Source: Pyrenopolyporus hunteri (taxonomy: Eukaryota; Ascomycota; Sordariomycetes; Xylariales; Hypoxylaceae). From it: 64,000 nucleotides of DNA. A model generated the notes under the pieces. It had not been told where the DNA came from. It saw only the letters and a program-made list of their open reading frames with translations, and did no database searches. The stretch lies in the NCBI GenBank assembly GCA_902806595.1, contig CADCXC010000020.1:124001-188000 (forward strand), written 5' to 3'. Numbering within the stretch: the stretch's first letter is position 1; each line of letters begins with the position of its first letter. Of the stretch, positions 1 to 8,215 are shown piece after piece. A program made the translations under genes and the position numbers.

Positions 1-88
1 AATGTACAGTCGGGTACTCTATTTATTTGATAGGTATATCCGGAGTTGTGAATACACTTAAAGATCACTACTATATACCGTGAGTACT
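1..88 (+). mobile_element. 3' end of a group I intron in rnl (truncated by window edge)
   Basis: The window opens on AATGTACAGTCGG, the same short motif that ends the catalytic core of the cob group I introns near 55640 and 59380 (the S element, pairing with R to form P7). It is followed by about 75 nt of AT-rich sequence and then by rnl exon sequence GTCGGCTTAAC. The last intron base would be G88, as expected for group I. The body and any ORF of this intron lie upstream of the window. Confidence 0.55.
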
Positions 89-118
89 GGTCGGCTTAAC
101 TTATCCTCATGGATGCTT

Positions 119-1437
119 TGTGATGTAGGATATCACATTCGTGTCTGAAACTATCAAACTCCGGGGACACCCTAAAACTTCTGATACTAAACATTAATCG
201 AAAGGTTAATAGTGGCTGAAGTAATTACTCAGGTATAGTAATAAGTCAGAAGATGATGGAAACTGAAATGGGTTATCGCGGATCTAAGTCAAGAATATTA
301 GATGAGAATATTGTTGTAAAAGAGCAACGAGTAGATGGTAGTTGCATCGGTGCACCAGGGTTAAAAAAAACTTACCAATGTTAAGGTGTACTCTAATGGG
401 TCTTGAAAGAGATTATCAAAACAAAGTCCTTTCTAAACCATTAATCAGATATTATTCAACTAAGGTAGTTCCAACAGACACAAGCCAAATTAAGGAATCA
501 AAACTAGATCCTAATTTTGTAAGTGGATTTATAGACGGAGAAGGTAGCTTTTCAGTTACTTTTATTAGAGATAAATCTTACAAAAGTGGATGACAAATTA
601 AAACTTCTTTTTCTATTGGTCTTCATAAAAAAGATCTTGCTTTACTAGAAGAAATTAAAAATTATTTTGGTGTAGGAGGTATCTCAAAAAAAGGGGTAAA
701 TGGAATTCAATATTATGTAAATTCACCAAAGGATTTATTAGTAATTGAAAATCATTTAAATAATTATCCTTTATTAACTCAAACAAGCGGACTTAATCTT
801 ATTTAAGTCTATACTAGATTTGATAAGACGCAAAGAACATTTAACACCGAAAGGTCTAAATGAAATTGTTTCATGAAAAGCTATAATGAATAAAGGTTTA
901 ACTAGTACTTTAGAAGAAGCTTTCTTGGATGTAACTACAAAGGAAAGACCTATTATAACATACTCAGGTAATTTATCACCCGGATGGTTAGCTGGATTTA
1001 CTTCAGCGGAGGGTAGTTTTCTGATAAGAGTTTTAAGTTCATCTAAACATAAGTTTCACAAAAAAGTTCAACTAGAATTTAATTTATCTCAACATGCTAG
1101 AGACGAAGAGTTAATGAAAGTAATAGCTAACTATTTTGGAGCAGGTACCGTTTATCTTAATAGAAATGCATTTGTGTACAGAGTAGTTAATTTTACAGAA
1201 TTGACAGATAAAATTTTACCTCTTTTTAAAGATAATCTTATACAAGGTATAAAGTATTTTGACTATCTAGATTTCTTGAAAGCAGTTAATATAATTAAAG
1301 CAAAAAAACATTTAACATTAGAAGGACTAGAAGAGATTCAAAAAATAAAAAACGGGATGAATAGTAGAAGAGATGTCTGAATTGATGACAAGATAAATTT
1401 GTAACCAGAAAACTCTAAGTTCTCTGGTTGAGCTATG
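119..1437 (+). mobile_element. Group I intron in rnl domain V, with endonuclease ORF
   Basis: Core landmarks are visible: CAAACTCCGGGGACACC near 149, TAATTACTCAGGTATAGTAA near 222, CGCGGATCTAAGTCA near 277 and GAGCAACGAGTAGATGG near 322. The same set recurs in introns of nad2, cox2 and nad5 in this window, so they form one family. The intron ends at G1437 before the exon block GCAGAAACTATGTAGGG. The 5' boundary is a best guess from joining the rRNA sequence (exon ends in T118). The ORF lies after the core, towards the 3' end. Confidence 0.7.
268..1380 (+). pseudogene. LAGLIDADG homing endonuclease ORF of the rnl intron, frameshifted
   Basis: The product resembles the two-domain LAGLIDADG endonucleases found in the other introns: first motif FVSGFIDGEGSF (about 518-552), second GWLAGFTSAEGSF (about 980-1020), both with the conserved acidic residue. 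Read with TGA as Trp, the ORF needs at least two frame changes. ATG268 (frame of MGYRGSK) hits a stop after the poly-A run near 362, while the frame starting at 342 carries the first domain. That frame in turn stops just after an A-run at 781-783, where the missing base restores the expected QKQADLILFK-like segment in the third frame, open to the stop at 1380. The breaks sit in homopolymers, so they could be sequencing errors. If real, the endonuclease is dead and the intron is only a passive passenger. Confidence 0.75.
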
Positions 1438-1981
1438 GCAGAAACTATGTAGGGTACGACTGTTCGTCGATTAAAAAGTTACATGAGCTGGGTTAAATAC
1501 GTCGTGAGACAGTATGGTTTCTATCTTCTAGAGGGAATTAGAATATAATAAGGAATAACCTATGTACGAAAGGAACTTGGAATATTAATATATTAATATT
1601 GAAATAGCATAATTATTAATCTCTGGTTTACCTGTTGTTTATATGTCCAAATATTAAAATATTAACGTATAATTTTCATTATACAGGACGGACTATCCTA
1701 CTTTCACTTGAGTAGTTATATAGTATAGGCACGGCAGGAAAGCTATGTTAGTCAAAGATAAGTGCTGAAGGCATCTAGGCACGAAGCTTACCTTAAGATA
1801 TTTCTTAAATACGTAATATAACATTACGAAGTAAGCTATAATTCTTAATAATGGTAGCATTTATGCTATTATTTTAGTGTTATGGATATAGGCTTTATTT
1901 GTAATAATCTAGAGATTTTAAGGAATGAAGTACTAATTTTTTTAATGACTAAATATTTTATTTATATCTTACATTATTTTG

Positions 1982-1999
1982 CCTGGTTAGCATAAAATC
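1982..1999 (+). repeat. 5' fragment of tRNA-Thr, duplicated
   Basis: GCCTGGTTAGCATAAA at this point repeats the first 16 nt of the complete trnT at 2863. The rest of the tRNA does not follow. Between the two copies lie a GC-rich cluster and the remnant of an intron-type endonuclease ORF. This matches the pattern seen elsewhere in the window, in which an inserted ORF brings along a fresh copy of the sequence it interrupts. Confidence 0.7.
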
Positions 2000-2107
2000 T
2001 TATCTACCCTTCATTCCCATCATTTCGATAGGTCTAGGTCGGATTAGTTTTTATTAGCTCAATTGTTAAGGAGGCGAAAGTAGAATTGTGGATACAAATC
2101 CTATAAA

Positions 2108-2195
2108 GGGAACCCCCCCCCCCCTGCTTCGCTGCTTCGCGCTAAACAAATTTACCCGCCGTGTTTTCTTGCTTGACCCTTGTCAGGGTCAAGTG
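2108..2195 (+). repeat. GC-rich cluster (poly-C plus GCTTCGCTGCTTCGC motif)
   Basis: A run of twelve C residues is followed by CTGCTTCGCTGCTTCGCGC, a motif that recurs near 15838, 23882 and 53416, and by a short palindrome (CTTGACCC...GTCAAGTG) that is repeated near 6093-6125. These islands stand out from the AT-rich background and are typical of fungal mitochondrial GC clusters. Confidence 0.7.
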
Positions 2196-2343
2196 AAGAA
2201 AACTACAAAAAAAATGGATTTTACCCTTTCTAACTAAAAAATTCCAGGGTTTTTATGATTTAATATTAATTTGTTATATAATTTATCATAAAATATATAA
2301 AGATGAGACAACTAAAGATTTAATTTTTAAATTAAGTAATAAT

Positions 2344-2706
2344 ATGAATAATTTTAGATTATCTAGTTATATTGGTAAAAAAGATATTATTACTACTTCA
2401 GAAATAGATATGCTATTATCAGCAGATCCTGTAACTATTCCATTAAGTGATGGTAGATTACTAAATCAAACAACTCAAAAACTAGATAGTGCTATTAAAG
2501 GAGGATCGGTGTTTGAAATAGTTACTCGTGATTCAGGTGAAGTTATTTTAGCTAATAGTTTGGAAGATTGTGCTTCCATTGTAGGGGTTTCAAGATATGT
2601 TTTATTGAAAAATTTTGCCTTATCTGCAGATTCACCATTTATTTCAGAAATATCTACTGATAAAAATAATATAAAAAGAATAGGTGTTTTTCTGGAGTCT
2701 ATATGA
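2344..2706 (+). CDS. Remnant ORF: C-terminal, NUMOD1-like part of an intron endonuclease
   Basis: The 120-residue ORF begins MNNFRLSS and contains a C-terminal module of the NUMOD1 kind at about residues 62-100 (EIVTRDSGEVILANSLEDCA and following), with the pattern of a short beta-hairpin followed by a helix-turn-helix that NUMOD1 segments of homing endonucleases use for DNA contact. No LAGLIDADG or GIY-YIG catalytic domain is present, although the reading frame stays open for some codons upstream of the ATG. It is not inside a recognisable intron; it sits between rnl and trnT, next to a tRNA-Thr fragment. I read it as the tail of an endonuclease gene whose catalytic part has been lost. It is unlikely to have a function of its own. 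Confidence 0.55.
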   Translation: MNNFRLSSYIGKKDIITTSEIDMLLSADPVTIPLSDGRLLNQTTQKLDSAIKGGSVFEIVTRDSGEVILANSLEDCASIVGVSRYVLLKNFALSADSPFISEISTDKNNIKRIGVFLESI

Positions 2707-2862
2707 TAGAGGTGTAAATTAGGATATCTAGAAATTCTAAAATACTCCTTTATTAAGGAGGGTATATTTTTATAGTATATAAAAATAAGTAAGTTATTAT
2801 TATAACCAAGGTTCGTATAGAATGAGTAGAATATAATCTACTTTAATTTTATTCAAATTTAA

Positions 2863-2934
2863 GCCTGGTTAGCATAAATAGTAATGCAATTGTTTTGTAA
2901 TCAATTGAAAGGGGGGCAGTACCCCTACTGGGCT
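2863..2934 (+). tRNA. trnT: tRNA-Thr (UGU)
   Basis: The acceptor GCCTGGT pairs with ACTGGGC. The D stem is GCAT/ATGC and the T arm is AGGGG-GGCAGTA-CCCCT. The anticodon loop TTTGTAA gives anticodon TGT. The anticodon stem ATTGT/TCAAT ends in a T-T opposition next to the loop. It is the first tRNA after rnl, as in Sordariomycetes. Confidence 0.9.
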
Positions 2935-2994
2935 ATCAAGTTTTAGTTTTTAATTAGAGAGCTACATATCTAATTTTAATTATTTAATTGTCAC

Positions 2995-3680
2995 ATTAGA
3001 AGGAATAATGGCTTTACGAGTGTCTTGGGATAACGGTTTTTTTTTATGTGAGGGATAGGTAATTTTGGGCACAATAGACTTTCTTTTTCTTTTTATTAAA
3101 AAACAAATTATTAGTAATAGTATATTGATAACAAAACAAATATACTATTAAAATATGATTATAGGATCAGATATTCTGATTTCGGATAGATCGATAGAAT
3201 TCTAGTGCCCTTAAAGTCGTTAAACTTTAGAACTTCAATAATAGGTGTTTGAGCAGCAGGGAAATGTCGTCAACTCAGGTTAGGGAAAGATTGAGCCCGT
3301 GGAGTCTTATAAATTGAGAAATTTTAAATTAATATGCGTAATGAAATATTATCTAGATAAATGATGTTGAATCAGCATGAAATGACAGCGCTAGGAGGCA
3401 AGGTTATTTACGAGTAAAAATTGAACTAGTAGATCTGTACCATTTATAGGATAATATCAAGGAGCTGTTATAGATTGCTGGTAAAGCTGGCCCACCTTGA
3501 AACACTATCCGTGTTATTGATGTTGCAAAGTAGTCGTTAGGTAATCCTAGAGTTAACGATTCCTCGTCTTTCTCGGGCGGTTAGAGCAGAATATTAACCG
3601 ATCTGCGTGAGATAGTTATAACATAAATTTATACGTGTTTTACCCGTAAAGTATTCTTAATATAAACATAAAAAATGCCA
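2995..3680 (+). other. Unassigned segment, possibly a structured RNA or intron remnant
   Basis: No ORF of note. The stretch is more balanced in composition than the AT-rich spacers around it, with purine-rich phrases such as GCAGGGAAATGTCGTCAACT and CTGGTAAAGCTGGCCCACC and several short complementary segments. It does not show the rns 3' motifs, a group II domain V, or a clear group I P7. A loose likeness to RNase P RNA CR-I (GGGAAATGTC near 3262) and CR-V (AGATAAATGAT near 3356) can be noticed, but it is too weak to call. Confidence 0.3.
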
Positions 3681-3750
3681 AAAATCTATTTAAAATCAAT
3701 ATTTAGTCCATTAGCCCAGAACGTAGCTGTATACAACAAAGACTTTATTA

Positions 3751-4132
3751 CATTATCACGCATCTGGTTGTGCTTATTATTCTACAGGAAGCTTTACTAA
3801 GTTAAGTTGAGAAATTAGAGAACACCAAGATCCAGAATTTGTAATTCTTGAGAAATCTTCTTTTGGCTGATATAAGTAAGTTATTAGATGGACCTTCTAA
3901 TTACGAGCTTAAAGGTGATAGAGTTTTCATAAAGTCTTTAAATAGATTTAAAGGTTCGCCTACTTCAAAGGAAGTACAGTTACTAGATGCAATTAGTGGC
4001 GATATTCTGCAAACATTTTCTTCTATAGCTGAAAGTGCCAAATTTTTAGGTATACTTCCTCAAACAGCTCGGTTAAGGGTATTAAAAAACACTCGCTTCT
4101 TATTTAACGGTAAATCTGTTTATTTCAAGTAG
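3751..4132 (+). pseudogene. Decayed intron-endonuclease tail with NUMOD1-like end
   Basis: The frame starting at 3848 encodes LLDGPSNYEL, a phrase almost identical to LLNGPSNYEI in the cox2 intron 3 endonuclease, followed by a NUMOD1-like segment (ILQTFSSIAESAKFLGI). Upstream, a different frame (from about 3751) reads HASGCAYYSTGSFTKLS with TGA as Trp and stops just as the second frame begins. The two together look like one old coding sequence broken by a frameshift. No catalytic motif remains and no intron core surrounds it. Confidence 0.55.
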
Positions 4133-4485
4133 GTTAAATTTAGGTGGTGCTAGGGTACCGCCACTAGGCTATTAGCTAATCTTTTTAGTATTAGTAATTA
4201 AAATATTCTAACCCTGCGCAGGCTATAAAAATCCCCGAATCTTAAACTACAAAAATGAGTTATTATTATTATTATTTTTTTTTTATTGGTTTTTTTTACT
4301 AGCGAAGTACGCTAGTAAAAACAAAAACCAGGAAAGGGTTGATTAATTGACGGCAATTCTTTGCAACTAGGCTAAGTTATATTTCATCTACATATGATTG
4401 GGTTTACTATATATTTAAGTGTTGGTAGTTTAAGGGCTATTCCTATTATACAATGGTTAGTGGTAAGACACTAGATTATATATCA

Positions 4486-4557
4486 GGATTAGTAGTCAAG
4501 AGGTAAGACATAGCTCTTTCGTTGCTACCATCGCGGGTTCGAATCCCGCCTAATCTA
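4486..4557 (+). tRNA. trnE: tRNA-Glu (UUC)
   Basis: The acceptor GGATTAG pairs with CTAATCT (one G-T). The T arm is GCGGG-TTCGAAT-CCCGC and the anticodon loop CTTTCGT gives anticodon TTC. The anticodon stem TAGCT/TGCTA has a T-T opposition at its last pair, as in trnT and trnH. The D stem is short (GTC/GAC). Confidence 0.85.
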
Positions 4558-4572
4558 GCTTTAGGCTATAAA

Positions 4573-4645
4573 TATTATGGTGTAGTAAGTCTACACTTTG
4601 ATTAATCATCTTAGTATGAGGTGCGATTCCTCCTACGGAGTAATT
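4573..4645 (+). pseudogene. trnC-like relic
   Basis: The segment GTGTAGTAAGTCTACACTTTGATT...TAGTATGAGGT...CCTCC follows the same layout as the tRNA-Cys gene at 63258 and its copy at 61422 (same D arm, same TATGAGG T-arm start). The acceptor ends do not pair and the anticodon position reads AAT, so it is not a working tRNA-Cys. Confidence 0.4.
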
Positions 4646-4681
4646 TGTGATTTTTTTTATTTTATCTTTATAATTTATTAG

Positions 4682-4751
4682 GCGGATTAGTGTAATAAGT
4701 AACATATTTGACTCATGATCAAATGATATTGGTGCAAATCCTTTGTCCGCA
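4682..4751 (+). tRNA. trnM: tRNA-Met (CAU)
   Basis: The acceptor starts GCGGAT and ends GTCCGC. A perfect anticodon stem TTTGA/TCAAA encloses the loop CTCATGA with anticodon CAT. The T arm is irregular, ending GCAAATCC. This is the first of three CAU tRNAs in the cluster; which is the initiator cannot be settled from the sequence alone. Confidence 0.8.
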
Positions 4752-5287
4752 TCTTAGATAGTTCTGGTTGCAGCGCCGCCCTGCCTTAAATTCGGTGCGC
4801 ACTGACGCGCTCTTTTTCTGCCGGAGCAGAGGTTTTTCTTCTGCTCCTCCTGCGCAGGCTAGGAAAGTAAGCTATTTTTTTTTTCTTTTATCACTACATT
4901 CGATAAAAGAACCCTGGAACGGCCTAAGTTTTTAACCTAATTATTGAAGTACTTTTTTATTTAAGCGGCTCCATAGTATTTCTACTAAGCTTCACGCTAG
5001 CTTGCGCAGCTAGATTACAAAAAGAGTAAAAATTACCTTTCTGACCTATAGCAAAAACTAATATAAGATCTTCTGAATACAAAAACATCCTGCACCTTCT
5101 ATGAAACCTAGTAATCAATAAGGACTTATACGCGTTACATGGTCGCTATACATTTAAATTTTAATTCTTATACTGTGCAATGCTATCCTTACTTTTCCGT
5201 ATTTCTTGTATTAACTCTGTAGTTTTATTTTTATAATTAATGTAGAGCTAAATAGATTTCCTGATAGCTAAAAAAAATGGGTTTTTT

Positions 5288-5344
5288 GTCCGAAGGCGAA
5301 GGCGAAGGCGAAGGCGAAGGCGAAGGCGAAGGCGAAGGCGAAGG
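5288..5344 (+). repeat. Tandem hexamer repeat (GGCGAA), about nine copies
   Basis: CGAAGGCGAAGGCGAAGGCG continues as an uninterrupted hexanucleotide microsatellite, unusually GC-rich for this genome. It is probably produced by slippage of one GC cluster and is not coding in any long frame. Confidence 0.9.
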
Positions 5345-5460
5345 ATATTTTTGTTTTGTTTAATGTAAAGGGTATTTTCTAAATATTTTTAGAATAATCC
5401 CCTTGTTGAACAGATATGGAAAAAGTAGACATCGATCCACTTGTTGTTACTTTACCTATA

Positions 5461-5498
5461 CCTCCCCCGGCCCCCTACCCAAGGGGTAGGTGGGGAAA
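5461..5498 (+). repeat. Palindromic GC cluster, copy 1 (CCCCCGGCCCCCTACCC family)
   Basis: The arms CTACCC and GGGTAG pair around a short centre, next to CTCCCCCGGCCCC. The same element occurs inverted inside the nad5 reading frame (about 37890) and again within cob intron 3 (about 48162). Three dispersed copies in both orientations indicate a mobile GC-cluster family. Confidence 0.85.
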
Positions 5499-6317
5499 TA
5501 ACTTTGAATATAATATAAAGTATCTACATCATCTATAAGTAACCTAATTTATAATCGTAATGAAAAAGCAAATCACAAGGTACCGGGATCAAAAAGCAAC
5601 CTTATACAATTACAAATCCCCATAATCACGGCTAGCTTGCGGCTTGCGCAGCACAAAATGGCTGTTTTTAATACTTAAATTTTAACGATTGCTCTCCAAC
5701 AGTACTCTTGTTTCGTCCACCTAGCACGGCAATAATTGTTTCTTTAAATTTTGAAAAGAAACCACCAGAAGTTTGAGATTTACAACCGTAACTTTCTATT
5801 ATGGACATTATTATTATAAACTTCTTAAATTTCATGTAAACTATTTGATTTTTACCAGCCTTCGTAAAGGATAAATTATTCTAAAACAAAAGTACTCTGA
5901 TTCGGATTGGGAATTCGGAGGTTGAAATCTTCCCTATTTAACAGACTATTAGGTTCTTATAGAAACTTATAGCTTATACCCTTATATACTCTTGTTACAT
6001 AAGTGTTTCTTCCAGGTTCCTAGAGATCTGATAGGATCAAGGATTTATTCTAATATTTCTTTATTTTCTCTAAATAAATTTACCCCGCCGTGTTTTCTTA
6101 CTTGACCCTTGTCGGGGGTCAAGTGAAGAAAACTATAAGTAAAAAAACACCAATGTGAATCACTTATATAGTAGATAATTTAGGATTAAGTGAATCCGTC
6201 ATCCTATTTAAGTTATTCCAGTTTTCAAACACTTAATGTATATTACTTACCTCTTGACGGAGTAACGACCCGGACTAAGAATTTTATCTCAACCGCTATA
6301 AAAAATTTTTTTTTTAC

Positions 6318-6386
6318 TGTCAGGAGTTTTTAATGTTTACTGTAATAAGTAATATGCTTTACCAATTAAGCTACGGCCTCTTAAAC
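6318..6386 (-). pseudogene. tRNA-like relic on the minus strand
   Basis: Read on the minus strand the segment begins GAGGCCGTAGCTTAATTGG TAAAGCA, a textbook acceptor/D-arm beginning. The anticodon arm is malformed (TTACT...AGTAA around a six-base loop) and no T arm with a matching acceptor follows. It is probably a decayed or partial tRNA copy; a lysine tRNA would be the interesting possibility, because trnK is missing from the cluster, but the anticodon TTT is not seen. Confidence 0.3.
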
Positions 6387-6724
6387 AACTTAAAATTGTT
6401 TAAACATAAAATTTTACCTATACATAGAGGTGTTATATAATGAGATCTCTATTAAAAAACACACTCAATAAGCTAAGTAGTTTTCAAATATACTTAAATT
6501 TACATTTATTTTATCAAATATTATGAGTACTAAAATTATGAAAAACTCGGGTTTTCATTATAAAATAACCGTGGAGCGTCCTGCCTTTTTTTAAATATCC
6601 AACCGTTTTTTTTAGCTTTCCTTCCTAGCTTGCGCTTTCGAGGAGCAGGGTTTATTTTTTTTTTCTGTTATCATCTACACAAAAAAAACTTTATTTTCAC
6701 TAAAAAAAAATTATTAAGAAACAA

Positions 6725-6797
6725 GAGGCTATAACTTAATAGGTAAAGTGTGCTGCTCATAACAGCTTTTATAAGTGTTCAAGTCACTTTAGCCTTA
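6725..6797 (+). tRNA. trnM: tRNA-Met (CAU), second copy
   Basis: The acceptor GAGGCTA pairs with TAGCCTT. The D stem is ACTT/AAGT, the anticodon loop CTCATAA gives CAT, and the T arm is AAGTG-TTCAAGT-CACTT. It abuts trnL directly. Confidence 0.88.
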
Positions 6798-6879
6798 ATC
6801 CGAGTGGTGAAATGGAAGACACAACAAGTTTAAGCTTTGTAGGCTAACTGCCGTAAAGGTTCAAGTCCTTTCTCGGATA
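6798..6879 (+). tRNA. trnL: tRNA-Leu (UAA)
   Basis: The acceptor ATCCGAG pairs with CTCGGAT. The anticodon stem ACAAG/TTTGT holds the loop TTTAAGC, anticodon TAA. There is a long variable arm (AGGCTAACTGCCGT) and a T arm AAAGG-TTCAAGT-CCTTT. Confidence 0.9.
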
Positions 6880-6982
6880 TTTTGTATAATAATAAAACTA
6901 AAAGTATATGTAAAAATTTTTAGTTTATATTTTTTTATGTCGTTTAATCTAGTTTTGTTTCAGTTATGTAATATTTATAGAA

Positions 6983-7053
6983 GGGGGCATGGTTTAATGG
7001 TAAAACTGTAACTTTGCGTGTTATTAATTTGAGTTCGAGTCTCGATGTCTCCA
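6983..7053 (+). tRNA. trnA: tRNA-Ala (UGC)
   Basis: The acceptor GGGGGCA pairs with TGTCTCC using two G-T pairs. The D stem is GTTT/AAAC and the anticodon stem GTAAC/GTTAT encloses TTTGCGT, anticodon TGC. The T arm is TGAG-TTCGAGT-CTCG. Confidence 0.88.
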
Positions 7054-7270
7054 TATAATGTGAACTTTAATTTTTTATAAAACCCTGCTTCTCAAAAATA
7101 CTGCGCGAGCTAGGAGGAAAGCCATTGTTTTCAGAGGTTCTTTTATCGCCACGTTCGATAAAAGAACCGTGGAACGGCAGGGGAGCAGATAATAAATAAA
7201 TTGTTAAATCTTTGGGTATGGAATTGTCTATGTTATATAAATCTAATAAAGGTATGTATTTAATCGAAAA

Positions 7271-7343
7271 GCCTAGGTAACTCAATAGGTAGAGTGAAAT
7301 ATTGAAGCTATTTTTGGTGTAGGTTCAAGTCCTATCTTAGGCA
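7271..7343 (+). tRNA. trnF: tRNA-Phe (GAA)
   Basis: The acceptor GCCTAGG pairs with CTTAGGC. The anticodon stem AAATA/TATTT holds the loop TTGAAGC, anticodon GAA. The T arm is GTAGG-TTCAAGT-CCTAT. Only one base separates it from trnL(UAG), in the place where other Sordariomycetes usually carry trnK. Confidence 0.92.
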
Positions 7344-7344
7344 C

Positions 7345-7429
7345 ATAGATATGTTGGAATTGGCAGACAAGTTCCCCTTAGGATGGAATGGTTTATGAAA
7401 CCGTGCAAGTTCAAGTCTTGTTATCTATA
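7345..7429 (+). tRNA. trnL: tRNA-Leu (UAG)
   Basis: The acceptor ATAGATA pairs with TATCTAT. The anticodon loop CTTAGGA gives TAG, with stem TTCCC/TGGAA whose last pair is C-T. It has a long variable arm (TGGTTTATGAAACCGTG) and T arm CAAG-TTCAAGT-CTTG. Confidence 0.9.
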
Positions 7430-7431
7430 TA

Positions 7432-7505
7432 TATCTCGTGGACTAACCGGGTAAGTCATAAACTTTTGGTGTTTTTAATTGGGTGTTCGAATCACCTCGA
7501 GATAA
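7432..7505 (+). tRNA. trnQ: tRNA-Gln (UUG)
   Basis: The acceptor TATCTCG pairs with CGAGATA. The D stem is GACT/AGTC, the anticodon loop TTTTGGT gives TTG, and the T arm is GGGTG-TTCGAAT-CACCT. Confidence 0.92.
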
Positions 7506-7507
7506 TA

Positions 7508-7581
7508 GGTAAGTATAACTCAAAGGTAGAGTGACTGTATGTGGCTCAGTATGTTCTTGGTTCAAGTCCTAGTACTTACCC
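7508..7581 (+). tRNA. trnH: tRNA-His (GUG)
   Basis: The acceptor GGTAAGT pairs with ACTTACC. The anticodon loop ATGTGGC gives GTG, with stem ACTGT/TCAGT whose last pair is T-T. The T arm is CTTGG-TTCAAGT-CCTAG. Confidence 0.9.
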
Positions 7582-7789
7582 TTGCCTGTTTATAAGTTGC
7601 AAAATAAGTATATTTTTATATTTTTAAATAATCATAATAAGTAATAATAAAATATACATAGATTAAATCTTAATTAAGTAATATATAGCTCCTGTCGCGC
7701 TATCGCTATTAGTTAAAAAAAAAAAATCCCCAAATCTTAAACAATATAGATAAGTTAATATTCATAAATATTTTTTTTTCAGCGGTAAT

Positions 7790-7856
7790 CCTAGCCCCCT
7801 CCGGGTAAATGATGTTTTACCAGGAGCGGGGCGGGCCCGCCCCCGGGCTAGCAGGT
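7790..7856 (+). repeat. Double-hairpin GC element, copy 1
   Basis: Flanking arms CTAGCCCC and GGGGGCTAGC enclose two hairpins, CCGGGTAAA...TTTACC and GGGGCGGGCCCGCCCC. The same two-hairpin design, with nearly the same loop and arms, is found at about 14211-14273 inside an ORF. The layout is that of the double-hairpin elements described in fungal mtDNA. Confidence 0.85.
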
Positions 7857-7922
7857 ATTATATAAAATTTTAAATTCCGTCGTAGTAATTATAATAAAAA
7901 GGATAAACTTTAAAATCCCCTC

Positions 7923-7980
7923 GCGCAAGCCGCAAGCCGCAAGCCGCAAGCCGCAAGCCGCAAGCCGCAAGCCGCAAGCT
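7923..7980 (+). repeat. Tandem 7-mer repeat (CGCAAGC), about eight copies
   Basis: The unit CGCAAGC is repeated head to tail without interruption. Its sequence equals the CTTGCGC core found singly in many GC clusters of this window, read on the other strand, so it is likely an expanded GC cluster. There are no spacers, so it is not a CRISPR array. Confidence 0.9.
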
Positions 7981-8101
7981 ACAAATTGTTTTTAGATTTT
8001 TACTATTTATAAGATATATTATAGTTTTAAAGTTAGATTTTTGTCGTATAGTTTGTTTGATATAAGAAGACTTAATAGATATTAATTAATCTATAATGGA
8101 A

Positions 8102-8176
8102 AATCAGGGTAGTTTAAGTGGTTAAAACCTTAATTTCATGCATTAAAGATGAGAATTCGATTTTCTCTCCTGGTTA
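8102..8176 (+). tRNA. trnM: tRNA-Met (CAU), third copy
   Basis: The acceptor AATCAGG pairs with CCTGGTT. A perfect anticodon stem TTAAT/ATTAA holds TTCATGC, anticodon CAT. The T arm is GAGAA-TTCGATT-TTCTC. It is the last gene before nad2. Confidence 0.9.
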
Positions 8177-8215
8177 GTATAAAAGGTTCTTTTAGGTTTT
8201 TTATATATTTGTGTT

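Larger units (their letters stand above)
89..1930 (+). rRNA. rnl: Large-subunit ribosomal RNA, 3' part (domains V-VI), split by one group I intron
   Basis: Two exon blocks match the bacterial-type 23S rRNA 3' region. The first, about 89-118 (GTCGGCTTAACTTATCCTCA), corresponds to the domain V segment GTCGGCTCATCACATCC. After an intron, the second starts near 1438 and includes GGGTACGACTGTTCGTCG, the GAGCTGGGTT...CGTCGTGAGACAGT peptidyl-transferase segment, the sarcin-ricin loop at 1562-1576 (TGTACGAAAGGAAC) and the helix GTGCTGAAGGCATCTAGGCAC of domain VI. The exact 3' end is not visible; conserved sequence fades between about 1815 and 1930. The 5' part of the gene is outside the window. It forms the catalytic core of the mitochondrial ribosome large subunit. 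Confidence 0.9.
4752..6310 (+). other. Long non-coding spacer with GC clusters
   Basis: No credible gene is visible in this stretch. It holds several GC islands (about 4768-4870, with CTTGCGC motifs near 5000 and 5636), the hexamer tandem at 5288-5344, the CCCCCGGCCCCCTACCC palindrome at 5463-5498, and the repeat CTTGACCCTTGTCGGGGGTC near 6101. A T-arm-like hairpin GGAGG-TTGAAAT-CTTCC at about 5917-5933 is not backed by a convincing acceptor or anticodon arm. Confidence 0.6.

Noticed and set aside
2020..2105. Possible tRNA around ATAGGTCTAGGTCGG
   Set aside because: Only five acceptor pairs can be formed and no D or anticodon arm fits.
2995..3680. Small-subunit rRNA (rns)
   Set aside because: A faint likeness to the GTCGTCAGCTCGTG segment near 3268 is not followed by other SSU landmarks such as the 530 loop or AACAAGGTA near the 3' end.
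5288..5344. Tandem repeats here and at 7923-7980 as possible CRISPR arrays
   Set aside because: The units are 6-7 nt and contiguous with no spacers; these are microsatellites grown from GC clusters, and mitochondria have no CRISPR systems.
5869..5945. Possible tRNA (T-arm-like hairpin GGAGGTTGAAATCTTCC)
   Set aside because: No matching acceptor strands and no acceptable anticodon stem could be drawn.
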